DNA from: Alphaproteobacteria bacterium | Lineage (GTDB): Bacteria; Pseudomonadota; Alphaproteobacteria; UBA828 | Assembly (NCBI GenBank): GCA_009691045.1 | Contig: SHWC01000002.1 | Coordinates: forward strand, 1 to 64,000 | Length of the DNA: 64,000 nt | Direction: 5' to 3' | Shown: piece after piece, positions 56,335 through 64,000 of the stretch | Position numbering within the stretch: position 1 is the first letter of the stretch | How the letters are laid out: each line of letters opens with the position of its first letter | Position numbers and translations under genes: made by a program | The notes under the pieces: generated by a model | What the model saw: the letters and a program-made list of their open reading frames with translations, nothing else | What the model was told of the DNA's origin: nothing | The model's database searches: none

Positions 56335-57027
56335 ATGACGCGGATGAAATTGGTATTTCTGCTGGTCGCGGTCGTCATCCTGGGCGTGGCCGGATACACG
56401 AACGTTCGCCCGGCCGCCGCGATGAGCGAGGAAGAAGAGCTGGTCGAGCGCGCTCGGCTGACCGGTGAATCGCTCAGCAAATACACCGACGCCGGTCCGA
56501 TCGCGCCCTACATTAAAGGAGCGTACGCGGTCGTGATCATCCCCTCCTTCGTCAAGGCCGGCTTCATCGTTGGCGGCGCGCACGGCGAAGGCGTCATGCT
56601 TGGCCGCAACCCGAAGACGGGCGCCTGGCGCTACCCGGCCTTCGTCTCGCTTTCGGAAGGCTCGATCGGTCTGCAAATCGGCGCGGAAGCGTCAGAGATC
56701 ATCATGATTTTCCTGACCGAAAAGGGAGTCAACGCTTTGCTCGAAGATAAAGTCAAGCTCGGCGCCGAAGCGGGCATCGCGGTGCTTACCATTGGCGGCT
56801 CGCGCGAAGCATCGACCACGACCGCAGTCGGTGCTGATGTGGTTACCTTCGTGCGCTCCAAAGGCTTGTTCGGTGGTCTTTCCGTCGAAGGCGCGGTGTT
56901 GAGCCAAAGCCAGGCTTCGAACACGGCCTATCACGTCAAATCATTCTCGACACTTCAACTCGTCACAACCGACGTCATTGGCAATCGCGGAGCCGATGGG
57001 TTGCGCAACGCTCTCGCCGGCTTCTGA
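56335..57027 (+). CDS. SYLF-domain (DUF500/Ysc84-like) protein
   Basis: 230 residues. An N-terminal signal or anchor ([17 protein letters not shown]) is followed by the SYLF domain: [49 protein letters not shown], and [25 protein letters not shown]. In eukaryotes such domains bind lipids; the bacterial role is unknown. It lies between cobO (17 bp) and cobQ (17 bp) in the same direction, although it has no known step in cobalamin synthesis. Confidence 0.88.
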   Translation: MTRMKLVFLLVAVVILGVAGYTNVRPAAAMSEEEELVERARLTGESLSKYTDAGPIAPYIKGAYAVVIIPSFVKAGFIVGGAHGEGVMLGRNPKTGAWRYPAFVSLSEGSIGLQIGAEASEIIMIFLTEKGVNALLEDKVKLGAEAGIAVLTIGGSREASTTTAVGADVVTFVRSKGLFGGLSVEGAVLSQSQASNTAYHVKSFSTLQLVTTDVIGNRGADGLRNALAGF

Positions 57028-57044
57028 GATTTAGGAACGGGCCG

Positions 57045-58523
57045 GTGTCCACGCCACGATTGATGATCCAGGGCACCGGCTCCAATGTCGGCAAGTCGCT
57101 GTTGGTCGCGGGCCTCTGTCGTGCCTTTGCACGGCAGGGACTCAACGTCCGACCGTTCAAGGCGCAGAACATGTCGAACAACGCGGCGGTGACACCCGAT
57201 GGTCGCGAGATCGGGCGGGCCCAGGCGCTTCAGGCGCGCGCGGCCAATATTGCGCCAAACGCCGACATGAACCCGGTGCTCTTGAAGCCCGAAGGCGAAG
57301 CCGGCGCTCAAATCATTGTGCAGGGCAAGCGCGAGGGCCGCGCCACGGCGCGTGAATATCAACATTTGCGGGCCGGTCTGATGCCGCGCGTCCTGGAAAG
57401 TTTCGCGCGTCTTGGCGCAGGCGCCGATCTTCTGTTGGTCGAAGGCGCCGGCAGCCCGGCCGAAGTGAATTTGTGCATCGGCGATATTGCCAATATGGGC
57501 TTCGCGCGCGCGGCCGAATGCCCGGTCGTGTTGGTCGGCGATATTGAACGCGGCGGCGTGATCGCGAGCCTGATCGGCACGGTCGGCCTATTGGATGAGG
57601 CCGAACGAAAATTACTCAAGGGCACCATCGTCAATCGATTTCGCGGCGATGTGAGCCTGTTCGACAATGCGCTGCCAGTCATCGAGCGCGGCACGGGCGT
57701 GCCCTGCCTCGGCGTTGTGCCACATTTCGACGCGGCACGGCGTCTACCGGCCGAAGACACGCTCGCCATGGATTCCCACAGCGCGATTGGCGCCAAGGCC
57801 GGCGCCCCAATTCGTATCGCGGTCCCGGTGCTGCCGCGCATCGCGAATTTCGACGATCTCGATCCATTACGCGCCGAGCCCGATGTCGAATTGACCCTTA
57901 TTCGCGCCGGCACGCCGCTACCGGCCAATGCCGATCTCATTCTATTGCCGGGCTCCAAGGTGACGCGGGCCGATCTTGCCGCGTTCAAGACCGAGGGTTG
58001 GGAGATCGACCTTAAGGCCCATGTGCGGCGCGGCGGGCGTGTGCTTGGCCTCTGCGGCGGCTATCAAATGCTCGGCCGATTCATCGATGACCCATCCGGC
58101 ATCGAAGGGCCGGCCGGTGCGTCCGATGGCCTTGGTCTGCTCGCCGTCGAAACCACGCTTGAAGATTCCAAACGCCTCGCCCCGGTCGACGGCCTCGACA
58201 CGCTCACCTCAACCCGGCTCACCGCCTATGAAATGCATATGGGCCGCACCATTGGCCCCGATAGCGCGCGACCTTTCGTTCGGCTCGATGGCATTGATGA
58301 GGGCGCGCGTTCGATCGATGGCCGCGTGATGGGGAGTTATTTGCACGGTCTGTTCGCGAGCGATGCGTTTCGTCACGCGTTCCTCAACGATCTTCGTCAG
58401 CGCGCGCCCAGTGGCCTCGATTATGACTCCTCGATCGAGGCGACCTTGGATGGCTTTGCCCATCATCTTGCGTCATGTCTCGATCTCGACCGCCTGCTCA
58501 TGATCGCGCGAGCGGCGCCATGA
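57045..58523 (+). CDS. cobQ: Cobyric acid synthase
   Basis: 492 residues. It amidates four carboxylates of adenosylcobyrinic acid a,c-diamide. The N-terminal ATP-dependent synthetase part has [19 protein letters not shown] and [15 protein letters not shown]. The C-terminal class I glutaminase-like domain has the nucleophile Cys in [15 protein letters not shown] and the His in GSYLHGLF. The start is GTG at 57045. It is convergent with cbiB, 8 bp apart. Confidence 0.97.
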   Translation: MSTPRLMIQGTGSNVGKSLLVAGLCRAFARQGLNVRPFKAQNMSNNAAVTPDGREIGRAQALQARAANIAPNADMNPVLLKPEGEAGAQIIVQGKREGRATAREYQHLRAGLMPRVLESFARLGAGADLLLVEGAGSPAEVNLCIGDIANMGFARAAECPVVLVGDIERGGVIASLIGTVGLLDEAERKLLKGTIVNRFRGDVSLFDNALPVIERGTGVPCLGVVPHFDAARRLPAEDTLAMDSHSAIGAKAGAPIRIAVPVLPRIANFDDLDPLRAEPDVELTLIRAGTPLPANADLILLPGSKVTRADLAAFKTEGWEIDLKAHVRRGGRVLGLCGGYQMLGRFIDDPSGIEGPAGASDGLGLLAVETTLEDSKRLAPVDGLDTLTSTRLTAYEMHMGRTIGPDSARPFVRLDGIDEGARSIDGRVMGSYLHGLFASDAFRHAFLNDLRQRAPSGLDYDSSIEATLDGFAHHLASCLDLDRLLMIARAAP

Positions 58524-58531
58524 CCGGATAT

Positions 58532-59542
58532 CTAACGCACCAGCGCGGCGATGATCGCGACGATGCCGGCGAGCAGCAAACACGCCGCGGCATAAAGATA
58601 GAGCGCGCGGCGAATATCGATCTCCGTCGCGCGCGCGCGCCCATCGCCGAGCCAAGGATCGGCACTGACCTCGCCGCCATAGCGGCGCAGGCCCATCAGC
58701 GCGAGGCCGAGCGCGCCCGCCGCCGCCGCCTCGGGCCAACCGGCATTGGGCGAGCGGTGCTTGCCATGATCGCGTATCATAATACGGAAGCCCTGGCGCA
58801 TATTGCCGCCCGGCACGAACAAGCCGGCAATCGCGATCAACACGCCGGCAAGGCGCGCCGGAATCCAATTGACCGCGTCGTCGAGCCGGGCCGCGACCAT
58901 ACCAAACGCGCGATAGCGCGGCGTTTCATGGCCGATCATGCTATCCATGGTCGAGATCGCCTTGAAGGCAAAGAGGCCGGGCAGGCCGAGCAACAAATAC
59001 CAAAAGGCCGGCGCGACGACGCCATCGCCATAGCTTTCGGCGCAGCTCTCGACCGCGGCGCGCGCGACGCCATGCTCATCGAGCACCGCGACGTCGCGCC
59101 CGACAATGCGCCCAACCGCCACGCGCCCGCCCACAACGCCCTCGCGTTTCAGGGCCACACCGACACGCCGCACATGGTCGAACAAATCGCGCTGCGCCAG
59201 CATCATCGCGGCGAGCACAACCTCGATCGCCCAGCCATAGGGAATCACCGCCGCGATCCCCGAAACCCCGGCGCCGATTCCGGCCGCGCCGCCGGCGATG
59301 GCCAGTGCCGCAAGCAAGCCGCGTACGATCAGCGTTTTATCGCCACGCGCCGGCCGGTTGAGTTTGCGGTCGAAAAAACCGATCGCCGCGCCGATGGCGC
59401 GCACCGGGTGCGGCAACCAACGCGGATCGCCAATCAACCAATCGAGCCCGAGCGCGAACAACAGAATCAACGCGGCACCGGGCCCGCTCAGCCAATCAAT
59501 GCCGAGCGCGCTCGGCAAGTTTCTCAACCCATCGGCAAACAT
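58532..59542 (-). CDS. cbiB: Adenosylcobinamide-phosphate synthase
   Basis: 336 residues of a membrane protein that attaches aminopropanol (or its phosphate) to cobyric acid. Conserved parts are LDWLIGDPRWLPHPVRAIG near the start, FKAISTMDSMIGH, and RDHGKHRSPNAGWPEAAAAG. ATG at 59542 gives the standard N-terminus. It is the only gene on the minus strand in the 50-64 kb cobalamin region and is divergent from cbiX, with 14 bp between the starts. Confidence 0.94.
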   Translation of the reverse strand: MFADGLRNLPSALGIDWLSGPGAALILLFALGLDWLIGDPRWLPHPVRAIGAAIGFFDRKLNRPARGDKTLIVRGLLAALAIAGGAAGIGAGVSGIAAVIPYGWAIEVVLAAMMLAQRDLFDHVRRVGVALKREGVVGGRVAVGRIVGRDVAVLDEHGVARAAVESCAESYGDGVVAPAFWYLLLGLPGLFAFKAISTMDSMIGHETPRYRAFGMVAARLDDAVNWIPARLAGVLIAIAGLFVPGGNMRQGFRIMIRDHGKHRSPNAGWPEAAAAGALGLALMGLRRYGGEVSADPWLGDGRARATEIDIRRALYLYAAACLLLAGIVAIIAALVR

Positions 59543-59556
59543 CGGGCAACCATAGC

Positions 59557-60525
59557 ATGAGTAACGCCGCTGTCCTGCTCTGCGGTCATGGTAGCCGCGA
59601 CATCGAAGCGATCCACGAGTTTGAGGCGCTGGCCACCTCCATGCGCGCCCACCTGCCCGGCCGCGTGGTCGATCATGGCTTTCTTGAATTCGCCCGGCCC
59701 ACCATCGGTGACGTGCTAGAGAAGCTCCGCGCAAGCGGCGCGCGTGAAGTTCATGCGTTGCCCGGCATGTTGTTCGCCGCCGGTCATGCCAAGAACGACA
59801 TCCCCTCGGTACTAAATAATTTCACGGCCAAACACCCTGAAATCACCATTCGCTACGGCCGCGAACTCGCGATCGACCCCCTGATGTTGAAAGTCGCGCG
59901 TGAGCGTATTGAAATCGCCGAACGCATGGCGTCGTCCCGCATCGGTCGGGCGGAGAGCTTGCTCCTCGTGGTCGGCCGCGGCACGACCGACCCCGACGCC
60001 AATTCGAACGTCGCCAAGGTCGCGCGCCTGCTGACCGAAGGCCTCGGCTATGGCTGGGGTGAAATCGCCTTTAGCGGTGTCGCCCACCCGCGCACCGACG
60101 CGGCCATCGAGCGCGCGCTCAGGCTCGGGTTCAAGCGCATCGTGGTGTTTCCCTATTTCCTGTTCACCGGCGTGCTCGTGAAGCGCATTTACGAAGCCGC
60201 CGACGAGGCGATGAGGGCGCAGAGCGCGGTCGAGATCGTCAAGGCGCCCTATTTGAACGACCATCCGCTTGTCATTCAGGCGTTTCATGATCGGCTCGAC
60301 GAGATCACCCAAGGCGCCAATCTGATGAACTGCGCGCTATGCAAATATCGCGTGCAGATCATCGGCTATGAGGATGATCTCGGCGCGCCGCAAGCCGGCC
60401 ATCACCATCATGTCGAGGGCATCGGCACCAACGCCGATCATCCGCACGATCACGACCACCACCATCATGATCATCATCATGCGCCGCACAGCGCCCCACA
60501 AAAAACGCATCGTCGCGGCAAATAA
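59557..60525 (+). CDS. cbiX: Sirohydrochlorin cobaltochelatase CbiX, long form with His-rich tail
   Basis: 322 residues. It has two CbiX half-domains: LLCGHGSRDIEAIHEFE with H11 and PGMLFAAGHAKNDIP with H77 in the first, and VVGRGTTDPDANSN and FPYFLFTGVLVKRIYE in the second. The C-terminal part has a Cys pair (MNCALCKYR, C259/C262) and then a His/Asp-rich tail (282-318) with runs such as DHDHHHHDHHHAPH. The tail probably stores or senses metal; the Cys pair may hold a cluster. It inserts cobalt early, into the sirohydrochlorin-type ring. cobH follows 6 bp after its stop. Confidence 0.92.
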   Translation: MSNAAVLLCGHGSRDIEAIHEFEALATSMRAHLPGRVVDHGFLEFARPTIGDVLEKLRASGAREVHALPGMLFAAGHAKNDIPSVLNNFTAKHPEITIRYGRELAIDPLMLKVARERIEIAERMASSRIGRAESLLLVVGRGTTDPDANSNVAKVARLLTEGLGYGWGEIAFSGVAHPRTDAAIERALRLGFKRIVVFPYFLFTGVLVKRIYEAADEAMRAQSAVEIVKAPYLNDHPLVIQAFHDRLDEITQGANLMNCALCKYRVQIIGYEDDLGAPQAGHHHHVEGIGTNADHPHDHDHHHHDHHHAPHSAPQKTHRRGK

Positions 60526-60531
60526 CCATCC

Positions 60532-61176
60532 ATGAACCGCGCCGCCATCGCCTATGAGCGCGACCCGAAGGCGATCACCAATCGCTCGTTCGCGATCATT
60601 CGCGCCGAGGTCGATCTTTCAAGCGTGCCGCTCGATGCCGAGGCGGTGGCCGTTCGGATGATTCACGCCTGCGGCATGGTCGATCTCGTGCGCGATCTTC
60701 ACATCACGCCGGGCGCCGCACACGCGGGGCGCGCGGCCTTGCGCGCGGCCGCGCCAATCCTCTGCGATGTCGCCATGGTCGCCGCCGGCATCACGCGCGC
60801 GCGCCTGCCGGCGAATAATGCCGTGATCACCACAATCGCCGAACCCGGCGTGGCGGACGATGCCGCGTCGCGTGGCATCAGCCGCGCCGCCGCGTCGGTC
60901 GAACGATGGTCGGCAAAACTCGGCGGCGCGGTTGTGGCCATCGGCAACGCCCCAACCGCCTTGTTTCGTTTGATCGAAGGCCTCGGCGCCGGGTGGCCGA
61001 AGCCCGCGCTGATCATTGCGGTGCCGGTCGGCTTCGTCGGCGCGGTTGAATCGAAAGACGCGCTGATCGCGGCCAATCTCGACGTGCCCCTCATTGTGTT
61101 GCGCGGCAGGCGCGGCGGCAGCGCCCTCGCCGCCGCTGCGGTCAACGCCCTCGCCATGGATGAACCCGCGCCATGA
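60532..61176 (+). CDS. cobH: Precorrin-8X / cobalt-precorrin-8 methylmutase
   Basis: 214 residues. The catalytic His lies in VRMIHACGMVDLVRDL. Conserved PILCDVAMVAAGITRARLP, AVVAIGNAPTALFRL and PVGFVGAVESKDALI support the call. It moves the methyl group from C-11 to C-12 to give hydrogenobyrinic or cobyrinic acid. The sequence does not show whether the substrate carries cobalt. It overlaps cobL by 4 bp (ATGA). Confidence 0.96.
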   Translation: MNRAAIAYERDPKAITNRSFAIIRAEVDLSSVPLDAEAVAVRMIHACGMVDLVRDLHITPGAAHAGRAALRAAAPILCDVAMVAAGITRARLPANNAVITTIAEPGVADDAASRGISRAAASVERWSAKLGGAVVAIGNAPTALFRLIEGLGAGWPKPALIIAVPVGFVGAVESKDALIAANLDVPLIVLRGRRGGSALAAAAVNALAMDEPAP

Positions 61177-62384
61177 CGCTTTGGCTTCATGTCATCGGGA
61201 TTGGCGAAGACGGCCTCGATGGCGTCTCGGCGGCGAGCCGCGCGTTGATCGCGAGCGCCGAGCTGATCGTCGGCGGCACGCGCCATTTGGCGATGGTCAA
61301 GGCGGGCAATGCGGCGCGGCTTGCGTGGCGCCAGCCGCTCGCCGACACCATGCCTGATTTGCTGCGCGCACGCGGCAAACGAGTGGTCGTGCTGGCGACC
61401 GGCGATCCGCTTTGCTATGGCATCGGCACTCAATTGCTGCGCCATATTCCGCTCGATGAGATACGCCTGATCCCGGCGCCCTCGGCCTATAGCCTGGCCG
61501 GCGCACGGCTGGGTTGGGATGCCGCCGCGATCGACCGCGTGACCGTACATGGCCGACCGATCGAAACGCTTCGGCGGTACTTCGCGCCGGGCGCCAAGCT
61601 GCTCGTGCTCGCGCATGACGGCGCAACGCCCGCCGAGGCCGCGCGGCTTTTGGTCGAGGCCGGCTACGCCCAAAGCGAACTCACCGTGTTCGAGCATATG
61701 GGCGGCGAAAAGGAACGCCGGATCGATGGCATTGCCGCCGAATGGCAGGAGCCGCGCGGCGCCGATTTCACCACCGTCGCGATTCATTGTATCGCCGGGC
61801 CGCGCGCCAAACGCTTTCGCGGCGCGCCGGGCCTGCCCGATCATGCCTTTGAGAGCGATGGCACGATCACCAAGCGCGAGGTGCGCGCCGTGACGCTTGC
61901 CATGTTGGCGCCGCATCCGGGTGCGGTGCTGTGGGATGTCGGCGCGGGCTCTGGTTCTGTGGCCATTGAGTGGCTCTTGCAAGAGCCGCGCGCCGAAGCC
62001 ATTGCGATTGAGCGCGAGCCTGCGCGCATCGCGCTGATCGCGCGTAATGCCGAAGCGCTTGGCACGCCCGAGCTTGAAATCGAGCAGGGCGAGGCGCCAT
62101 CGGTGCTCGATACCCTGCCCGATCCCGACGTCGTGTTTATTGGCGGCGGCTTGAGCGCGCCGGAATTGATCGAGACCTGTTTTGAGCGTTTGAAACCCGG
62201 CGGCAGGCTGGTCGCCAATGCAGTGACGCTCGAGGCCGAGGCAACGCTAATACGCGCGCGCGAACGTTTTGGCGGCACGCTCGCGCGCCTTGCTATTTCG
62301 CGCGCCGATGCGCTCGGCCCCTTCAGCGCCTGGCGGCCCTTGATGCCGGTCACGCAATACGCCGTAACCAAGGAGTGGCCGTGA
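61173..62384 (+). CDS. cobL: Precorrin-6Y C5,15-methyltransferase (decarboxylating), CbiE-CbiT fusion
   Basis: 403 residues in two domains. The CbiE-type tetrapyrrole methylase (1 to about 200) has VIGIGEDGLDGVS, VLATGDPLCYGIG and VFEHMGGEKERRI. The CbiT-type methyltransferase (about 215 to the end) has the SAM motif LWDVGAGSGSVAIEWLL and VFIGGGLSAPELIE. It methylates C5 and C15 and removes the acetate side-chain carboxylate. The GTG start of cobI overlaps its stop (GTGA). Confidence 0.96.
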   Translation: MTLWLHVIGIGEDGLDGVSAASRALIASAELIVGGTRHLAMVKAGNAARLAWRQPLADTMPDLLRARGKRVVVLATGDPLCYGIGTQLLRHIPLDEIRLIPAPSAYSLAGARLGWDAAAIDRVTVHGRPIETLRRYFAPGAKLLVLAHDGATPAEAARLLVEAGYAQSELTVFEHMGGEKERRIDGIAAEWQEPRGADFTTVAIHCIAGPRAKRFRGAPGLPDHAFESDGTITKREVRAVTLAMLAPHPGAVLWDVGAGSGSVAIEWLLQEPRAEAIAIEREPARIALIARNAEALGTPELEIEQGEAPSVLDTLPDPDVVFIGGGLSAPELIETCFERLKPGGRLVANAVTLEAEATLIRARERFGGTLARLAISRADALGPFSAWRPLMPVTQYAVTKEWP

Positions 62385-63082
62385 GCGGTACATTATATGG
62401 CCTCGGTATCGGCCCGGGCGATCCCGAATTGATCACGCTCAAGGCGCACGCGATCCTGCGGCGCGTGCCGGTGATCGCCTATCCCGCACCCGAACAGGGC
62501 GAGAGCCTGGCGCGCCGTATCGTGGCCGCGCATTTGCCGGGCGGTCAGCGCGAAATCGTGATCCGCATGCCGCTCGATGCCGCGCGGTTTCCCGCGCGCG
62601 AGGTCTATGACGAGGCTGCGCACGAAATTCGTACCACGCTGGATCGCGGCGATGACGTTGCGGCCTTGTGCGAAGGCGATCCCTTTCTCTATGGCTCCTT
62701 CGCCTATTTGTTCGCGCGCCTCGCCGCAACGCATAAGGTCATCGTCGTGCCCGGCGTGTCATCGCTTACCGCCGCCGCCGCCGCCGCCGGCCAACCGCTC
62801 GCGCTGCAACGCGATGTGTTGACCGTAATACCGGCGCCGTTGTCCGATGACGAAATAAGGCGACGGTTGATCGCGACCGATAGCGCCGCGATCATGAAGC
62901 TCGGCCGCCATGTCGGCCGCGTGCGCAGTCTTTTGGGCGAGCTTGGGCTTAGCCAGCGCGCGCATTACATCGAGCACGCGACCATGACGAGCCAAATGGT
63001 TCTGCCGCTCGCCGAGGCACCGGACCCAGCGCCCTATTTTTCGATGATTCTAGTCATGAGCGATGGAGCACTGCGTCGATGA
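62381..63082 (+). CDS. cobI: Precorrin-2 / cobalt-factor II C20-methyltransferase
   Basis: 233 residues of the tetrapyrrole methylase family: LYGLGIGPGDPELITLKA near the start, CEGDPFLYGSFAYLFARL, VPGVSSLTAAAAAAGQPL, and KLGRHVGRVRSLLGELGL. I chose GTG at 62381, 5 bp after AAGGAG, rather than the in-frame GTG at 62375 inside that motif. The stop overlaps the cbiG start (ATGA). It commits precorrin-2 or its cobalt form to corrinoid synthesis. Confidence 0.95.
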   Translation: MSGTLYGLGIGPGDPELITLKAHAILRRVPVIAYPAPEQGESLARRIVAAHLPGGQREIVIRMPLDAARFPAREVYDEAAHEIRTTLDRGDDVAALCEGDPFLYGSFAYLFARLAATHKVIVVPGVSSLTAAAAAAGQPLALQRDVLTVIPAPLSDDEIRRRLIATDSAAIMKLGRHVGRVRSLLGELGLSQRAHYIEHATMTSQMVLPLAEAPDPAPYFSMILVMSDGALRR

Positions 63083-64000
63083 ACGAGGCGCCCGCCATCA
63101 TCGCGCTGACGCCGAATGGGCTTGGCCTGGCCAAGCGGATCGCGCGCCTTGTTCCGGGCGCGCTCATCCACGTGACCGAGAACGCCGGCAAAGGCGATGT
63201 CGCGATCGGGCGCGTCGTGCCGCATGTCCGCGCGCTGTTCGAAGCCAATACACCGATCATCGGGGTCTGTGCCGCCGGCATTCTGATTCGGGCCGTCGCA
63301 CCGGCGCTCGCGGACAAAACCAGGGAACCGCCGGTCCTCGCGGTCGCCGAGGACGCCAGCACGGTCGTGCCGCTGCTTGGCGGCCACCGCGGCGCCAATC
63401 GCCTGGCGCGGGAGATCGCCGCGGGCCTCGGCATCAAGCCCGCGCTCACCACAGCAAGCGATGTCAGCTTCGGGGTGGCGCTTGACGACCCGCCGCCTGG
63501 TTACAAACTCGCGCCGCGTTCGAATGTGAAAGATGTCGCGGCGGCTTTGCTTGCCGGGCAACCGGTGAATCTTGAGGTGGAAGCCGGCGACGTCGCCTGG
63601 CTCGACAACGCCGCCATCCTTCACGACCCCTCGGTGCATGCCGGTATTCTGATCACCGATCGTGCCGTGCTGCCCGGGCCGCACGCCGTCGTTTACCACC
63701 CGGCCGTGCTCGCCATCGGCGTCGGCTGCGTGCGCGGCGCGGCGGCCAATGACGTCATCGCGTTGATTGAGGCCGCGCTCAATGAAGCCGATCTGTCGGC
63801 CTCCGCGATCGGCGGGCTCTTCTCGCTCGATCTCAAACTCGATGAGCCGGCCTTTCACCTGGCTGCACAGCACTTCAACGTACCATTCCGCACGTTTGAT
63901 TCGACGACGCTCGCCGCGGAAGGCGCCCGCTTGGCAACGCCCTCCGACGCGGTCGAACAGGCCGTCGGGCTCAAAGGCGTGGCGGAGGCCGCGGCGCTTG
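63079..64000 (+). CDS. cbiG: Cobalt-precorrin-5A hydrolase (CbiG), partial, possibly fused to CobJ
   Basis: An open frame runs from ATG 63079 off the right edge (307 codons seen). The N-terminal CbiG half has IALTPNGLGLAKRIA and GVCAAGILIRAVAP, the middle PLLGGHRGANRLAREIAAGLG, and the C-terminal half LAIGVGCVRGAAANDVIALIEAAL with SIGGLFSLD-like spacing. CbiG opens the ring and releases acetaldehyde. In many alphaproteobacteria the gene continues into a CobJ-type C17-methyltransferase; the window ends before this can be seen. The presence of CbiG points to a cobalt-early type of ring contraction. Confidence 0.9.
   Translation, partial: MNEAPAIIALTPNGLGLAKRIARLVPGALIHVTENAGKGDVAIGRVVPHVRALFEANTPIIGVCAAGILIRAVAPALADKTREPPVLAVAEDASTVVPLLGGHRGANRLAREIAAGLGIKPALTTASDVSFGVALDDPPPGYKLAPRSNVKDVAAALLAGQPVNLEVEAGDVAWLDNAAILHDPSVHAGILITDRAVLPGPHAVVYHPAVLAIGVGCVRGAAANDVIALIEAALNEADLSASAIGGLFSLDLKLDEPAFHLAAQHFNVPFRTFDSTTLAAEGARLATPSDAVEQAVGLKGVAEAAAL

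Noticed and set aside
58475-59560. 361-codon plus-strand frame opposite cbiB
   Set aside because: The minus-strand frame carries all CbiB motifs; the plus frame is Arg/Ala/His-rich noise and would overlap cobQ.
60699-61982. 427-codon minus-strand frame opposite cobH and cobL
   Set aside because: Crosses two convincing genes and shows no family motif.

Overview
The window reads as ordinary chromosome of a GC-rich, aerobic alphaproteobacterium, most likely close to the Rhodospirillales. The lineage call is an inference. It rests on the order mutY / dciA-like / dsbA-like / smc / atpI-B-E-F'-F, separate b and b' ATP synthase subunits with no F1 genes nearby, an aa3-type cytochrome oxidase cluster with ctaB, ctaG, surf1 and DUF983, a RegB/RegA redox pair, an MmcB-type protein, and a cobalamin pathway that mixes cob- and cbi-type genes. 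Coding density is high and start/stop overlaps (ATGA, GTGA, TGATG) are common.

Layout. 1-2.9 kb: a broken hybrid histidine kinase (two compensating frameshifts and an internal stop). 2.9-8.8 kb: mutY, a DciA-like gene, a DsbA-like thiol oxidoreductase and smc. 8.8-11.5 kb: the Fo half of ATP synthase behind a clear sigma70-type promoter. 11.6-12.1 kb: a Vsr-like DUF559 nuclease gene bracketed by inverted REP-like palindromes. 12.1-17 kb: the glycine cleavage operon gcvT-gcvH-gcvP on the minus strand behind a tandem glycine riboswitch. 17-21.7 kb: a lipoprotein, a double CDGSH protein, thrB, rnhA, a peroxiredoxin, yqgE, an acetyltransferase and tusA. 21.7-32.2 kb: a long minus-strand run that starts with coxB-coxA-ctaB-(39-aa membrane gene)-ctaG-coxC-DUF983-surf1 and continues into an M32 carboxypeptidase, thrC and an M16 peptidase. 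32.5-37.3 kb: tldD, a D-aminoacylase-like amidohydrolase and a gamma-glutamyltransferase. 37.4-40.4 kb: gmd, fcl and a HAD phosphatase (GDP-sugar synthesis). 40.4-44.3 kb: mmcB, a degenerate EAL protein, regA and regB. 44.5-47.4 kb: an ABC-2 transporter and an orphan gene.

47.5-64 kb is a cobalamin block. cobT faces cobS-cobC. A cobalamin riboswitch then precedes cobU-cobW-cobN-cobO-(SYLF gene)-cobQ. cbiB lies on the opposite strand, and cbiX-cobH-cobL-cobI-cbiG runs off the right edge. The block covers corrin-ring methylation and rearrangement, two kinds of cobalt chelatase, adenosylation, amidation, and the nucleotide-loop steps.

The least explained material is between genes. At least four families of palindromic repeats occur: REP-like CTCTCCCGC hairpins, CTCTCCGCC hairpins, elements with CGTCAT...ATGACG ends, and a TTGGCCGGCGCGACC element found twice. 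The most suggestive arrangement is the DUF559 nuclease gene sitting between two inverted palindromes, one of which supplies its last codons and stop. This resembles the layout of REP-associated transposase (RAYT) systems but with a different enzyme fold. All functional calls come from reading motifs by eye; no database search was possible.
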